A stretch of 64,000 bases of DNA from Metridium senile (lineage: Eukaryota; Cnidaria; Anthozoa; Actiniaria; Metridiidae), in the NCBI GenBank assembly GCA_949775045.1, contig OX459096.1:35565316-35629315 (forward strand), given 5' to 3'. A program made the position numbers and the translations under genes. Position 1 is the stretch's first letter. Every line of letters starts with the position of its first letter. Below the pieces are notes generated by a model. That model was not told where the DNA came from. It did not search any database and worked only from the letters and a program-made list of their open reading frames with translations. This document shows, in pieces, positions 1 through 11,246 of this stretch.

Positions 1-326
1 AGAAACGTCTATAAGAATGTCTAAATGTTCAATTAATTTTAAATAAAAACATTTTTTAAGAAAAACTTTGTAAGAATATATGTTACAACACAAACTTATA
101 CATGTAGTCAACAATTTCAAAAACGTCCATGGCAGTGGGCTTCTTCAAGCAAAAAATGAATGATGGGTATCGAAATAATCGAGTTGTTGCGAGTAATAAT
201 GTCGACTTTGAGCATGTTTTTGTTTCTTAAAAAAACGCCGGCAATGTTTTATGGTGAACAGTTGCGCGACTGAAAACAACTGAAAATGACTTAATGCTGT
301 AAAGAGTGTTCTGACTTGTAAATATA
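1..326. other. intergenic, nothing recognised
   Basis: A/T-rich sequence before the first MITE. I see no open frame with family character and no repeat structure in it. Confidence 0.5.
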
Positions 327-328
327 TA

Positions 329-617
329 CACCTATTTCAATAATTGTTGTCGCAGCCGAAGGTACAGACTACACTGAAGCCTGCAAAGAATGTCGGTAAC
401 ATGAATATAAATTGTTGGTTTATTTCTCGTTTTTTTAATAAATATTTGTTTCATCATCTACTACTGCAACAGCTAGTTGCTAGACATGTAACACAAAAAC
501 GCACAAGCGAAAATATGCTATGAATAAATCGAGAAGAGAAGAAAATACCGACATCCTTTGCAGGCTTGAGAGTGTGGACTGTAGCTTTGATTGCGACAAC
601 GATTTTTGAAATAGGTG
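329..617. mobile_element. MITE with ~70-bp inverted ends, TA target
   Basis: The ends begin CACCTATTTC and are inverted over about 70 bp, reaching the motif GCAAAGRATGTCGGTA. TA flanks both ends (327-328 and 618-619). Truncated relatives lie at about 6209-6450, 39619-39860, 9037-9110 and 43957-44030. There is no transposase, so it is non-autonomous. The TA duplication suggests Tc1/mariner-type mobilisation, which is inference. Confidence 0.75.
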
Positions 618-619
618 TA

Positions 620-1097
620 TACTTCGTTAGCCGCACTCGGGTTAATCTTCAACTTTAGTTTATTGACCGGCTAGCCTTGTGAGAACCATATGGTGTTAGC
701 ACAAAGTCAAGAACAATATTCATCCAGTTTGGTCACCATCAGAAACTGTACAATAAATGGGACAGTCGTCAGCACCAAATCGAAATATCGTTTAGGATTG
801 GTTTAAAAACAATAAAGTCTTTCCCAACAATTGTCCTAAACCTAACCAAACAATAGCGATACTGTATTAGGGGGCATGCAGCGAACACACAGCTTTCGAC
901 TGGTGCTGTATTACTGCAATAAATATCAGGAGGGGGCTGAATAATGAGCTTCACATAGCCAATAATTAGGTAAGCTCCCCTCCCTTTACTGAAAAACAAC
1001 AAGTTGGTTCCGGGACGCCTACTCCAGTTCTGTGAAAAATGAAGTTTAGACCCTCGGAAATGCGATTTTTAGCGTTTTAGATGCATTTACTACATGT
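620..1097. other. intergenic, aquaporin 3' flank
   Basis: No convincing gene. Short open frames here have no family character. Confidence 0.4.
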
Positions 1098-1103
1098 TTT
1101 ATT
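1098..1103 (-). promoter_or_regulatory. polyadenylation signal of the aquaporin gene
   Basis: Minus-strand AATAAA about 40 nt after the aquaporin stop codon, at the expected place for a polyadenylation signal. Confidence 0.5.
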
Positions 1104-1140
1104 GTATGAAAGTTATGACATCCTGACAAAGAAAAATGTT

Positions 1141-3423
1141 TTAGAAGTAAGTCTTCATTTCAATCGGGATTGAGTCACGTCGAAACCTTGGTGAATCCAT
1201 TGGTACTGGCATGTCTGGGACAATACTTATCTCATTGCTGTTTGCTTCGTCCTTAATCTGCTGTGAAGATTCCAGAGGTATTTGTGTTGACTCTAGTGCT
1301 TCTCCTATTACTTCCAAGTCATCTCTATCACGTATAGGAAAGTTAGCAATGAGAAAGTGAATGAGACTGGCAAGTAATGCTCCAAGAATGGGGCCAACCC
1401 AATAGACCTGTTTAAACAAAAATGTTGCAGTCATAGAAGGTCAAGCCTGATGGTTCCCTGCTAGCAGAGTCTTCCACAGTTCGATAAAAATGTTGTGGTT
1501 GTGAGTGTGTAAGATACATATATGTATGTAAGTCACTGGCTAAGGAGACTTTCCGTATCACAACGTAAAATGACTATCTATTTTGAAGTATTCTTACCCA
1601 GTGATGAGTCCATGATCCTGTTATTACTGCTGGACCTAGTGATCGGGCAGGGTTCATTCCACAGTTGGTGTACTTTAGCTAGAAAGAAAAACACATTAGA
1701 GTGATCGATAACCAAGAACCCCGGTGCGCGAGTGACCAAGGTTCGAGAGACTCATTTCTATGGTTAGCAGCTTCGCCTTCCAGACCACCCCCACCCCCTT
1801 CCACATCCTCTCCCGCCACCCTTTTATCATTCTTTAAAACCAGCAGGTTGTCTACCTAGTGGGGCATATCATTGGTGGGAATCGCTCCCTATAGTTAACT
1901 TGCATTTCCATATTAAATAAACTAACGATAAATCGAACCAATCATTGCTGTTAAAGCTAGTTGATAACAGACGAAAATGCAGTTAGTAATGACATACCGC
2001 AAACATATGAGAGGCTATTACAACCATGCCACACCATAATGCACACAGGTCTCTGTTACCATCATAGGAGTTGAGAACAACAAGAGCAACGACAAGTGTT
2101 ATAAGGCCCTCAACACACAAACCGACCAATGGATGGATAGTATTAACAAGGGTTGTAACTCCAAGTCCACGGGTACAAAGACTAGCAGGCGTGAGAAGTT
2201 TGACAACAAAAGATCCCAGAATGGCTGAATTGGAAAAGAGATAGACAACTTCAGTTTAAAAGTACTTTTAAACAAAAATTTTAAATTTTTAAGCATTACA
2301 AGTAGACCATGAAGCTAGGTACACTACGTTGTTTCTAAAAAAACAAAAACAATTAGAATAGTAATATTTATAATACGAAATTGAGTTAACCGACTAACGA
2401 CAAATATCCGCAGACAAATAACGAACCACCGGCATTTAAAGCCAATTTTGGACAGCCGATACTAATTTTAGACTTTTAACTGACAATTAACCCGGGCGAC
2501 AAAGTAAATGTTTCGGACCGGCCTGGGCATCCATAACTATTAGAACATTAAATAAAAACACATAAAAAGTCTTTGATATCGATTTACTAAATTTTCGGAC
2601 GTTAATCTTGTTGAACCACTGAACATTCTCTGAATTATTACAGAGCACTTATATTTTAGAAACTAATGTTTATTGAACAATGCAAAACAAGCAAGTCAGG
2701 CCCAGTTCATACGTCGTACCGTTTTATGACCTTAATTCTTAGCATTTGGTTCGGCACATGAGTAGTGATCTTTTTTTGCTTTTATTGGAGTGCAACAAAA
2801 TTCAAATGAACAAATGAAAATCTCTGAAAAAGCTGTTTTCTGACTGAGTTTCCAAGAACAGAAATGTTATGATTTGATTTCATAACGACTTTTCATTATA
2901 TCTGATTGGAGTGCAAAGGTATAAATGAAGTGAGCTTATTTAATAGTTTTAAGTTACTTTTTAAACCTTTTAGTTTCTCTTCTAAAAAATTGGTTTCTTT
3001 TTTTCCACTTTGTGATATTCAAAAGAATTAAGATTTATTAATATCATAAAAAGATTACTGTCAATCGAAAAAGAAAGTACAAATTAACGTTAAATTTTTC
3101 TTTGTGACTTTGATGAATGAAAATGTACAAAACTAACCTCCAGTACACTGCATAATCACACAACATACACCATTCAATACGGATAACTTTTGGCGAATAA
3201 CCATGGCTATAGTTAGAGCAGGATTCAAGAAACCGCCAATAAAAGGAGCCGTTAGGTTAACCAGAACAGCGTAGATAATACCAAACCCAAGAGCGACGCT
3301 TTCGTTGGAAGGATGATGGTCGACGTCTAAGACAAGAGTTGAAGCCGTACCAAAAAGAACAAATAACATTGTTCCTATGAACTCTGCTATGCTACAGACG
3401 AGCAGAGATTTCAAATGAGCCAT
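1141..3423 (-). CDS. aquaporin, four coding exons (286 aa)
   Basis: Water channel of the MIP family in a cell membrane. Exons are 3423-3138, 2224-1998, 1678-1598 and 1407-1141. All junctions are GT/AG, phases agree, and the coding length is 861 nt. The first NPA box is at residues 67-69 and the second at 180-182 ([12 protein letters not shown]). The aromatic/arginine filter matches water-selective AQP1: F47, H168, C177 and R183, with C177 three residues before the second NPA asparagine, the position of the mercury-sensitive cysteine of AQP1. One oddity is F65 where orthodox aquaporins have His before the first NPA. A hydrophilic C-terminal tail of about 65 residues follows the last membrane segment. 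The ATG start precedes an amphipathic stretch and TM1 ([13 protein letters not shown]). It is an orthodox water channel rather than an aquaglyceroporin; the subtype is not assigned. Confidence 0.93.
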
Positions 3424-3526
3424 TTGAATTGTGAATATTTGAGATTCACCTAATTAATTTTATTGATGATTTCAGGTATTGTTTTTTCGTCCGTTTTCGC
3501 CTACACGGCGCGGCAGACAAACTTAC

Positions 3527-3536
3527 CTTTATATAT
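3527..3536 (-). promoter_or_regulatory. TATA box candidate upstream of aquaporin
   Basis: Minus-strand TATATAAAGG about 105 nt upstream of the aquaporin ATG, with a CACGTG E-box just upstream of it. The position is plausible for a core promoter. There is no transcript evidence. Confidence 0.4.
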
Positions 3537-3699
3537 CACGTGACTTTACCGCCATTTTGCTAAGCGGTACCACAGGCAGCCCACCTGACCTTTTCCGATT
3601 AAAAATAAAAGTGGGTCTAGTTCTGGACTATATAGACGACCAACGACTCGACCAACTGGACACATTGCCTGATTTCAAGTCTTGACGGGGCTGGGTAAA

Positions 3700-4030
3700 A
3701 GTACATCAATAACAACTTGTGAAAAATAAAAAACACATATATAGCCAGACAAATCACTTCCAGAGGGGGACTTTGGGGTTTGCGGTATTGGCCATTTTTT
3801 AATGCGATATTGCGGTAAAAGGAATACATTTTTGCGGTAATGCGAGTTTTAGAATTCCTGCGGTATGCGATCGATATTAACGGTTTTTTTTGGTACGTAT
3901 GGAAAAAACCGAAAATGTTTAATGACCTTTGATTTTAATTATGTGTTGTGCGGTATGCGATATTTGCGATATTTTTTTGCGGTAATGCGGGATTTTTAAA
4001 TAATTTTTGCGGGATTTAATCCCCAATTCC
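3700..4030. repeat. GCGGTATGCGATA-type degenerate repeats
   Basis: Repeated TTGCGGTAATGCGG and GCGGTATGCGATA motifs in an irregular tandem arrangement, ending in a C-rich tract. Probably a decayed repeat. No coding potential is seen. Confidence 0.45.
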
Positions 4031-5438
4031 CCCTCCCCCTCCTTCTCCCCCTATCTCATACCACAGGAATCCCAATATTAACAAAATATTCGTATTATTA
4101 TCATGGTAATGCAGAGCAAGAAATAAACGAGACCCTGTGAGCAGGCTTTACTCGTGTCTGTGTTATATGCGTAGCTGTTTGCAGGTCTGATGCTATTTTA
4201 GGGGGTACTTGGGTGGGAACGTGATTAAAATGTTCAGTTTTGGCATCTTTTGGAGTTGACATGTTTGTTAAAGGGGATTTTTGGCGGATAAAAAATGAAT
4301 GTCATGTATTTTTAAGAGTTGAAATTTTTAAGCTCCATCATACCTCCCCTTGTTAGTGGAAATACTATATACTGAAAGCATTTCTAGTGTATTAAGTGTC
4401 AAACTCTGGCACTAGGGAGAAGGGAGAGGGGAGAACAAGTGGTCTTTTCCTTCAAGGCTCTATTCCCTTCACCAGTCCCAGACTAGTAAGCAGACTAAGC
4501 TATTATATGGAAGAAATTTGAATCATGAACACTGAGATTTTTGATATTTTTTCAATCCAGATTTGTCAATCAGATAAATGAGAATTGTTTTGAACGACAC
4601 TCCATGTATTTGAAATCAATGCCTCATTTCTAGCGTGTGAAGCAGTAGTATGGAAATTTAAAGAATAATCTTATTTGTGAAATGGTTTTATATTCAAAAT
4701 TAAAAACTGTTTCCTGTTGACAGTTTTATTAAATATACCAAACATACACTGAAAAATCTGTTTTATGTTATGGGGAAAGGGAAGATTTAAACAAAATGTT
4801 TCTCATATCTAAAACAGTGTTTTTTGTAATATTGGTAAAACAAACGGACCTTTAATTGAACTATGAAGATCTTCTATCCATTGTTATTTGTCTTTGTTTA
4901 TTGCAGGTAATGATATTTTGCAACCTTTTTTTCTTTTCAGGTTTCATATTTAAATACATCTCTCCTTTTTATTCTTAATTTGCATCTTTTGTTTGTTTGA
5001 TTTAAATTTCCTTAGAGTATTCTGTCTTTCCTTAATTTATATCACTGGTTATTTGAGAATTCTAAAGAAAATATACTACATACTTTGCATCACAGTTGGA
5101 GCTTTGCCTTTGTTCTTTCATGTCACAAAATGTTTTAATATAAAGACAGTCGATATCAGTAAATGTAAACAATATAAGAAAGCAATATAAAGTTGATGAC
5201 AGCTTTATTACTAAAACATTGCTAAGCCAGTACAATCTGGCTTCGTGTTTTAAAATATCAAGTAGTATACATAGTTATGTTTTCGCGTATCAAAATATAA
5301 CTAAGTACAATCTTGTTTCGTTTATTAAAATATAGACTTACTACAAACTCATAGTGTCTACTGTTTATGCAGATTTTGCATGTACTAAAAACACTGTCAA
5401 CCGATAAAAAAAATGTTATTCAAATTTGTCACCTTTTT
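4031..5438. other. intergenic; holds one dispersed repeat copy
   Basis: No gene recognised. Bases 4651-4826 are nearly identical to 29864-30039 in the same orientation. In the second place the segment sits directly upstream of a Penelope-like GIY-YIG remnant, so it may belong to that element. Confidence 0.5.
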
Positions 5439-5666
5439 AGAGGGTCCTGAAGGGGGGTCCGAATCCCATTTCCCAGTTTATATTTGGACCAAATCCATGC
5501 AGTCAAAAATCACATAATCCCATTAGTTTTGCTCAAGTTTTCAATCCCATTCCCATTTTCTATTGTTCCTTTATTTGTAAATCCCAGTCCCAGTGCACCC
5601 AATCCCATTTTCCCAGCCAAAAATAAGGCCAATCCCAGCTCCCATTTTATCCCTTCAGGACCCTCT
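5439..5666. mobile_element. MITE, inverted ends AGAGGGTCCTGAAGG
   Basis: A 228-bp element with inverted termini (AGAGGGTCCTGAAGG at the left, the complement at the right) and an interior rich in CCCATT-type motifs. Its right end supplies the last codons and stop of methyltransferase copy 1. The methyltransferase duplication breakpoint (about 5641) falls inside it. Confidence 0.65.
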
Positions 5667-8600
5667 TTTTATCGTTTCGGTTTCATTCAAATTTGAATTT
5701 CTAATGCCACGAAGCCGTGTATTTATGAAGCTCATTTCAAGGCAAAATTTGCAGTATGGGTTTACGTGTAAACTCGAAACTAGAATTCCCTGCCGTCCAA
5801 GCCATTGTACGATACTGTAGAATCTTCGAACGCCTTCTGGAGAATTATTGGTAAAATGAAACTCTATGACTAGCTGACGTACATGACGATGGAGACTACC
5901 ATCTTTTAGCATTTGAGGCAAACAAGTCCACTCGTCTGATTCAATATCCATTTTGAGAATATCTATAAAATTCTGAAATACAGAAAGTAGAAGATTATGA
6001 CAAATCTACATTTTTCACTAAATGAGATATTTCAATATCTCTTTCTGTACAAATGTTGGTTTTCGAAGTCGTTTCTGGTTTTATACGCCCTTTTGTATAT
6101 TGAAATCCATCCCGGGCACAAAGTATTCATATTATAAGGACGTGCAACATTTTTTTGCATGTAGTGGTTACAACATGAACGTTAAAGGCCGTATTGTATC
6201 GGCAGATATACACCTATTTCAAAAACTGTTGTCGATCGAAGCCGAAGCTATATTAGTCAACACTCTAAAGCTTGCAAAGGATGTCGGTAATATGAACTAT
6301 TTGTGATTGATTACATGTTCTAGAAATATTTGTATCATCATCTACTACTGCAACAACTTGAATAAATCAATAATTAAAGAAGAAATACCGACATCCCTTG
6401 CAGGCTTCATAGAGTGGTATGTAGCTTTGATTGCAACAACGATTTAATTACAAGCCGAAGGCGCGTGATTGTAATAGCAACTACAAAAGCTTCAAATCGT
6501 TCTTTTTTTACCTTCTCATGGTGCAGTTCTTTAATTACGGAAGACAGTGTCCTAGTCTTCCAATCTTCTCTTCTTGCACCTTTAAGAGCTTTACCATTAC
6601 CCTCCTGGTCGTGGTGAGACAGTCCTGTATTGAAGAATGTAACTAAGGCTGAGCGTCTATGATCTGGACTACCTGTTGTTGGGTCAAAGGAATACACTTT
6701 GCAACCATAATGAGCCATGCCATCATCAAACGTGAAATCGTTCAAAATTCTGAAATAAGAAGTGGGATAGAATACGTATGAGTATAATAATGTACTATTT
6801 ACATACAGTTATGATCAATTGAAAATAACCTTTAAAATTTACAATAATCCTCGCGATGTTTTTATTCAGTCCTTGAAGTTTTTCCGCTCAGCAATGGTGC
6901 ATGGCTTCAAATTAATCTGAAACTGATATCTGTTTATTGTAAACGCCAACCAACATTCATTTTGAAAAGAAGATTTGATTAACTGTTTACTTGTGTAAAG
7001 TAAAGCTAGTGCTGGACTGAAACTGTTTGGCCTTGCAATTCTTTTTTTTTTTATATATATTGAACTGAATTTTATATTTCTATAATTTTTAGTATTCCGA
7101 TTTTCATATATTAAGTTGTACAATGATTTCTAAGAAGCAATGTACCTATAAACAATCTACAGGCAGACTGCATCATAGCTTACCCAATAGAGTACACAAT
7201 ACAAGAGTGGGGGACTAGTCCTATATCAAGATCAAAACAAACATCCCAGGCACCATCAGAACCATACGGTCTTCTATTGATCTTTTCACCGCCAATTCTT
7301 CTGATATCTTCACATACTGCACCTTGTATTGCTAAGTGATGCCTTAATCTTTTCAATTCCTCTACAGCACTTCCTCCACCTGCCCGCGTTGCCTCGACAT
7401 ATTGATAGATGTCCGCAGTTATAGTGGGTTTAGTGGCAATGGTGGTGGTGGTGTTGATGGGGATTATTTCTGGATGGTCAATAAAATATCCATATATTTT
7501 AAATACATGCATTTGCAAAGAAATTTCTAGGGGGTGCATGGGGGTGCGGGTAGGGGGATGGGGGTGCGGGTAGTTGGATGGGAGAAGAATACATGGGATA
7601 AAAATAAGGGATTTGTGGACAAGAAGCGTGGAGATGAGATCCAAAACAGACGACTAAAAAAGCGAGAGATAAATTAACATGTGAAAGTAAACAAGGTGTT
7701 TTCGCGCGCGCACTGGCGGTTAGTATAAGCCAATCAGAAGCATTTTAGTCGCATCGCCAACAGTTCCAAGATGGCGTCTTCCGAGAGAGTTGTTTCCCGT
7801 GTTAACCCTCGATAAATACATCTTAACTCATCATAACGTTCCATTAAAATGTTCTATGTTACTTAGACAATAAACGTTCACTGCTGCTCTATCAGGGATA
7901 AAAAAGAATAAAAACAAAACGCAAATGTCTAAATAATAATATATAGCTAATATAGCGCTTATTCAAGTATGTTCTAAGCGCTTAAAATAAAAATACAAAA
8001 ATACAAAAATGGACATGATTACAATGAAAAAGCTAATCTAAATAAATGAGTTTTGAGTTTGGACTTGAACGAAGATACACTTGAAATGACAGTAATTGAA
8101 GGAGGTAGAGAGTTCCAAAGTAGAGGAGTAGCGACTGAGAAAGAACGTAGACCATATGACTTGAGATTGTATGAATTTGAGGATAGCAACAAGTGAGAAG
8201 ATGAGCGGAGATTTCTTGCAGTTTTGTGAATAGTGATGAGATAGAGGCGCCATTTTGGAACTATTCGTTTTGACAAACAATCCTTTGCGCGCTTCGAAGC
8301 GAGATCACCTGGAATACAATGAGGGAAATATCAATGGAAAAAGAGGCTTCGTCATTGTTTTTTTTTTGTTAGTTAACGTTAAGTTCACCCTAGCTAGTCA
8401 TGTTAGTGACAGCCCCAAAACTTACCAGCTTCAAGAGTGGGGTCTGTCAACTGACCCATTAGAACTAGACCTACCAGAACATATAAGCCTCGAAGAGAGG
8501 GATTGCTCTCATTTATGGTAAATGTAATGTAAATGTCTTCGTTTTCACGTGACGTCATCAAAACGATAAAACGCAAAAAGTGGTTCTTTTTTTAACTTGA

Positions 8601-11058
8601 AATTTTGCGGAATTACATAGATTTACTCACGCTTTCACGTGAATCTACTTTTATTTTATTTAGGCCGTCTCTAAAACGGATTGATTTTTTTTTGATGACG
8701 TCAATGCAAACCATCAATTGTTTAACTTGAGATGCTCCTTTTGAATTAGATATTCTTTTCGTGTGATGCCGAGAACGAAATACGAAAAATATTGGTATCG
8801 ATGATTTTGGACTGTTTTATCAATATCTAATCTCATATACTGTATATTAACTTTAATCATTTAAACATTCAAAATGTTCAATCAACTATACCTTTTATGT
8901 CTGCTCTTTTCTGAATTTGCGTTGTTGAACTACCTCGTGTATTGTTATTTACCTGGAAAAAAGATTTGTTGTCATGAAACAGTTTCTTTCTAATATAATA
9001 TGGTTTCTCGCCAGTCGGGGAAATATAGCTATCAAATACACCTATTTCTAAACGTACTGATCGTTGATGCAATCAAAGCTACGTACATTCAGTCCACACT
9101 CTGAAGCCTGCAAACGCGATATGTCTGCATTTCTTCTTTTTTATCGATTTATTAATGGTATACTTGGGTTGTACATGTTTGTGTTATATGACAATACCAA
9201 TTATATTAAGTTCAATAGAAGGAAATAAGTTATTCATCGTGGAATGTGAAATTAAAAGGATACTTAATCAATTGTCTCACGATTGAGGTCATTGGTAGAA
9301 ATACCGCGACGTTTCGACTGCAATCTGCTAGTCTTCATCAGGCGATGGTGTAGACTGGATGATGGTTGTCTTATATACTTTTCGTCGGATTATCGGCGCT
9401 GTGATTGGCTGACGCGTGATGTCACAAGACCGGACACAACCTGAGCTGGAAAGACGTCAAATACATCGACCAAGACGTACATTGGCACACACGCAGAGTC
9501 AAGGAAGCCATTCAGATCCGACTACACCCTAACAACATCAATAGGGATTGCGGCATCGATCTACCGGAAGCGTGGATGCGAACAATCAAGAAGCATGCTG
9601 GGACATCACGCGTCAGCCAATCACAGCGCCGATAATCCGACGAAAAGTATATAAGACAACCATCATCCAGTCTACACCATCGCCTGATGAAGACTAGCAG
9701 ATTGCAGTCGAAACGTCGCGGTATTTCTACCAATGACCTCAATCGTGAGACAATTGATTAAGTATCCTTTTAATTATATTTAGGTGTTACATTGGTAGAT
9801 AGATATCGGGCCCTGGGGGGTAATGTTTAATACTGCCTTAAGGGAAGGTCTTCAAGTGTTTTGGTTGTCATCAAGTGTGGATTAATTAGTGAACTCGAAA
9901 GATATAGAACAGGTCCTCGTGTTATCAAATATCCAACAAAACTTAGTTTCCGATGTATTTGAGATTATTTAATAGGTGCTTAATTCGTTCATCTAGAAAT
10001 AGTTTATGTGTTATCTTGTATGCTAAGGGGTGGACCATTTGACTTTTGAGGGGGGGGGGGGGGGTGGATGATTTGGTCCGTGCAGGAAATTTTTTTTGCC
10101 CGCTGGCATGCGCACGAAATTTATTTGATGAAAATGCAAAGTTTTGAGTGGCGATTTTGGCTTGCAGGAATTTTTTTTTCAAAATCATCCACCCCCCCCC
10201 CCCCCCCCCCTCAAAAGTCAAATGGTCCACCCCTAATTAGCGGAAAATTGGTTAGTTAATTTATGCAAAATTCATTGACTTTGAGCTTGTTTTATTTTCA
10301 AACTAAAAAAGGTCCCACGCTTTTGTTTGTTGAAATACAACAACCAACCCTTCTTTTATTACAAGATGCAAAAAAATTGGGGAAAAAACTGCCGGCCTTT
10401 TGAGAAAACATTTTTTAAACTTGGCTAAAATCGCGTCGTCGCTCAAAGTGAGACGTGAAGACGATAAATAACAAAGCGCCTGACAAAAAATATTTTTTGA
10501 AATAAGTAGTTATTACCATAGATGTACTATTTAGACGTCAAAGAATGGGATAGAAATGAAAAGAAGTCGATCAGCATCATACTTTGGATTTTAGAACTAC
10601 TCAAAGTTGAGCTAAAATTTGGGTCATTTTTGGTCTTTTTGGAGCCAAAATCGAGGGGGTGGTAAACACGAAAAGTAAAAGTCCGTTAATGCTCATATTT
10701 GGCCATTCTTATTTATATCAGATTGGTATAAATTTGAATGAAATCGGCCGACCCCCATCTTTCGCACATGCCCGGTTTTCTCAGACAACGACTCTTAAGT
10801 TCGAAAACTAGCCCTAAAAGGTACAGTGCCAGTTCGAGACCTTAAAGGCATAAATAAACAGTTCGTAGACCTTAAAGGCATAAATAAACATTACCCACAA
10901 TGTACACGATATATATTGATGATATAGTCTATTGCTGTTGGGTAAGTAAAGAAAAGTGGGGAATTTCTCACCATTTGGGAACGTTGCTGAAATAGCAATC
11001 CCAATGCTATTAACAATAGTACGGCAGCAATCAAGTACGACCGTTTGTGAAAATGCAT
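5655..11058 (-). CDS. METTL24/FkbM-like methyltransferase, copy 1
   Basis: Predicted type II membrane SAM-dependent methyltransferase of 366 aa; substrate unknown. Exons are 11058-10895, 9028-8934, 7469-7184, 6749-6512 and 5972-5655. Phases join at every boundary to give 1101 nt. Residues 8-23 are a hydrophobic signal anchor after HFHKR. Exon 3 has the DGAWDVCFD and CIVYSIG motifs. Exon 4 has GCKVYSFDP (acidic D204, probable SAM ribose contact). Exon 5 has DILKMDIESDEW (265-276), the usual core of METTL24/FkbM-type enzymes. The N-terminal exons 1-2 are less certain than 3-5. Introns contain a LINE remnant (about 7925-8276), truncated MITEs and a Penelope-like insertion. The final KRGS-stop is encoded by an inserted MITE end. 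A second intact copy lies at 38532-45287. Confidence 0.82.
6085..6133. repeat. single unit of the 45-bp repeat
   Basis: One copy of the unit that is expanded to about 7.4 copies at 38951-39285 in the paralogous intron. Confidence 0.7.
7925..8276 (-). pseudogene. LINE 3' end remnant (CR1-like)
   Basis: The minus frame reads LYLITIHKTARNLRSSSH followed by YGLRSFSVATPLLWNSLP and FKSKLKTHLF, the usual C-terminus of CR1/L2-type retrotransposon polyproteins. The 3' end carries the TATAGCGCTTATTCAAG motif. The fragment is also in methyltransferase copy 2 (42815-43185), so it predates the duplication. Only the very end of the ORF remains. Confidence 0.7.
9303..9346 (-). ncRNA. hammerhead ribozyme motif, left arm
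   Basis: Reverse complement of the right-arm motif at 9679-9722: CTGATGA core, 4-bp stem II, GAAAC and a GTC cleavage triplet. It reads on the minus strand because the pLTR arms are inverted. Confidence 0.65.
9679..9722 (+). ncRNA. hammerhead ribozyme motif, right arm
   Basis: Stem I is ATCGC pairing with GCGGT. The CTGATGA core (9684-9690) is followed by stem II GACT/AGTC with a 10-nt loop, then GAAAC and GTC. Stem III is reduced to a self-complementary ACGT, so cleavage would probably need a dimer. Hammerheads with minimal stem III are known from Penelope-like elements. Confidence 0.68.
10027..10233. mobile_element. Harbinger-like MITE with poly-G/C ends
   Basis: Inverted termini GGGGTGGACCATTTGACTTT run into long G (left) and C (right) tracts. 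TAA flanks both ends (10024-10026 and 10234-10236), a 3-bp duplication typical of PIF/Harbinger. 207 bp with no ORF of its own. Confidence 0.7.
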
Positions 11059-11212
11059 AACATTTACCGTCGTTGGAAGGAAGTGTTGACTAGCTGTAAA
11101 ACTGAAGTACAATGGACAAATTACCTGAAGAAAAAAGATTTATATTGTTTTTGTTTTATAGTAGTGGAGTATATTCTATATCTGTATGCAAATTTAATTT
11201 CCTAAGAAAGTT

Positions 11213-11246
11213 CTTGATAATGATGGCAGGATGCCATCGAAACGCG
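11213..11246 (+). ncRNA. degenerate hammerhead-like motif
   Basis: CTTGATAATG, then GATGGCA/TGCCATC stem II, then GAAACGC. This resembles the Penelope-associated hammerhead layout, but the CTGATGA core is altered. A copy lies at 45435-45468 upstream of methyltransferase copy 2, with a weaker stem. Confidence 0.35.

Larger units (their letters stand above)
9211..9771. mobile_element. Penelope-like retroelement remnant, inverted pLTRs
   Basis: Inverted arms (about 9252-9421 and 9601-9771) surround a 180-bp core. The core reads, in + frame, WKDVKYIDQD, RRVKEAIQIR and NINRDCGIDLPEAW (9438-9596), typical of the C-terminal end of Penelope GIY-YIG endonucleases. Each arm carries a hammerhead motif. 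Flanks AATTATATTAAG (9199-9210) and AATTATATTTAG (9772-9783) form a 12-bp target duplication with one mismatch. Methyltransferase copy 2 lacks the element, so it inserted after the duplication. Confidence 0.78.

Noticed and set aside
2099..2296. Minus-strand frame over aquaporin exon 2
   Set aside because: Wrong frame; the aquaporin exon uses another frame with matching splice phases.
7470..7644. N-terminal extension of methyltransferase exon 3
   Set aside because: Proline/histidine-rich and has no ATG at the right place. The CCATCCAG acceptor at 7471-7470 fits the phase of exon 2.
8255..8521. Plus-strand 88-codon frame inside the methyltransferase intron
   Set aside because: No family, opposite strand to the host gene, and only partly retained in the paralogue.
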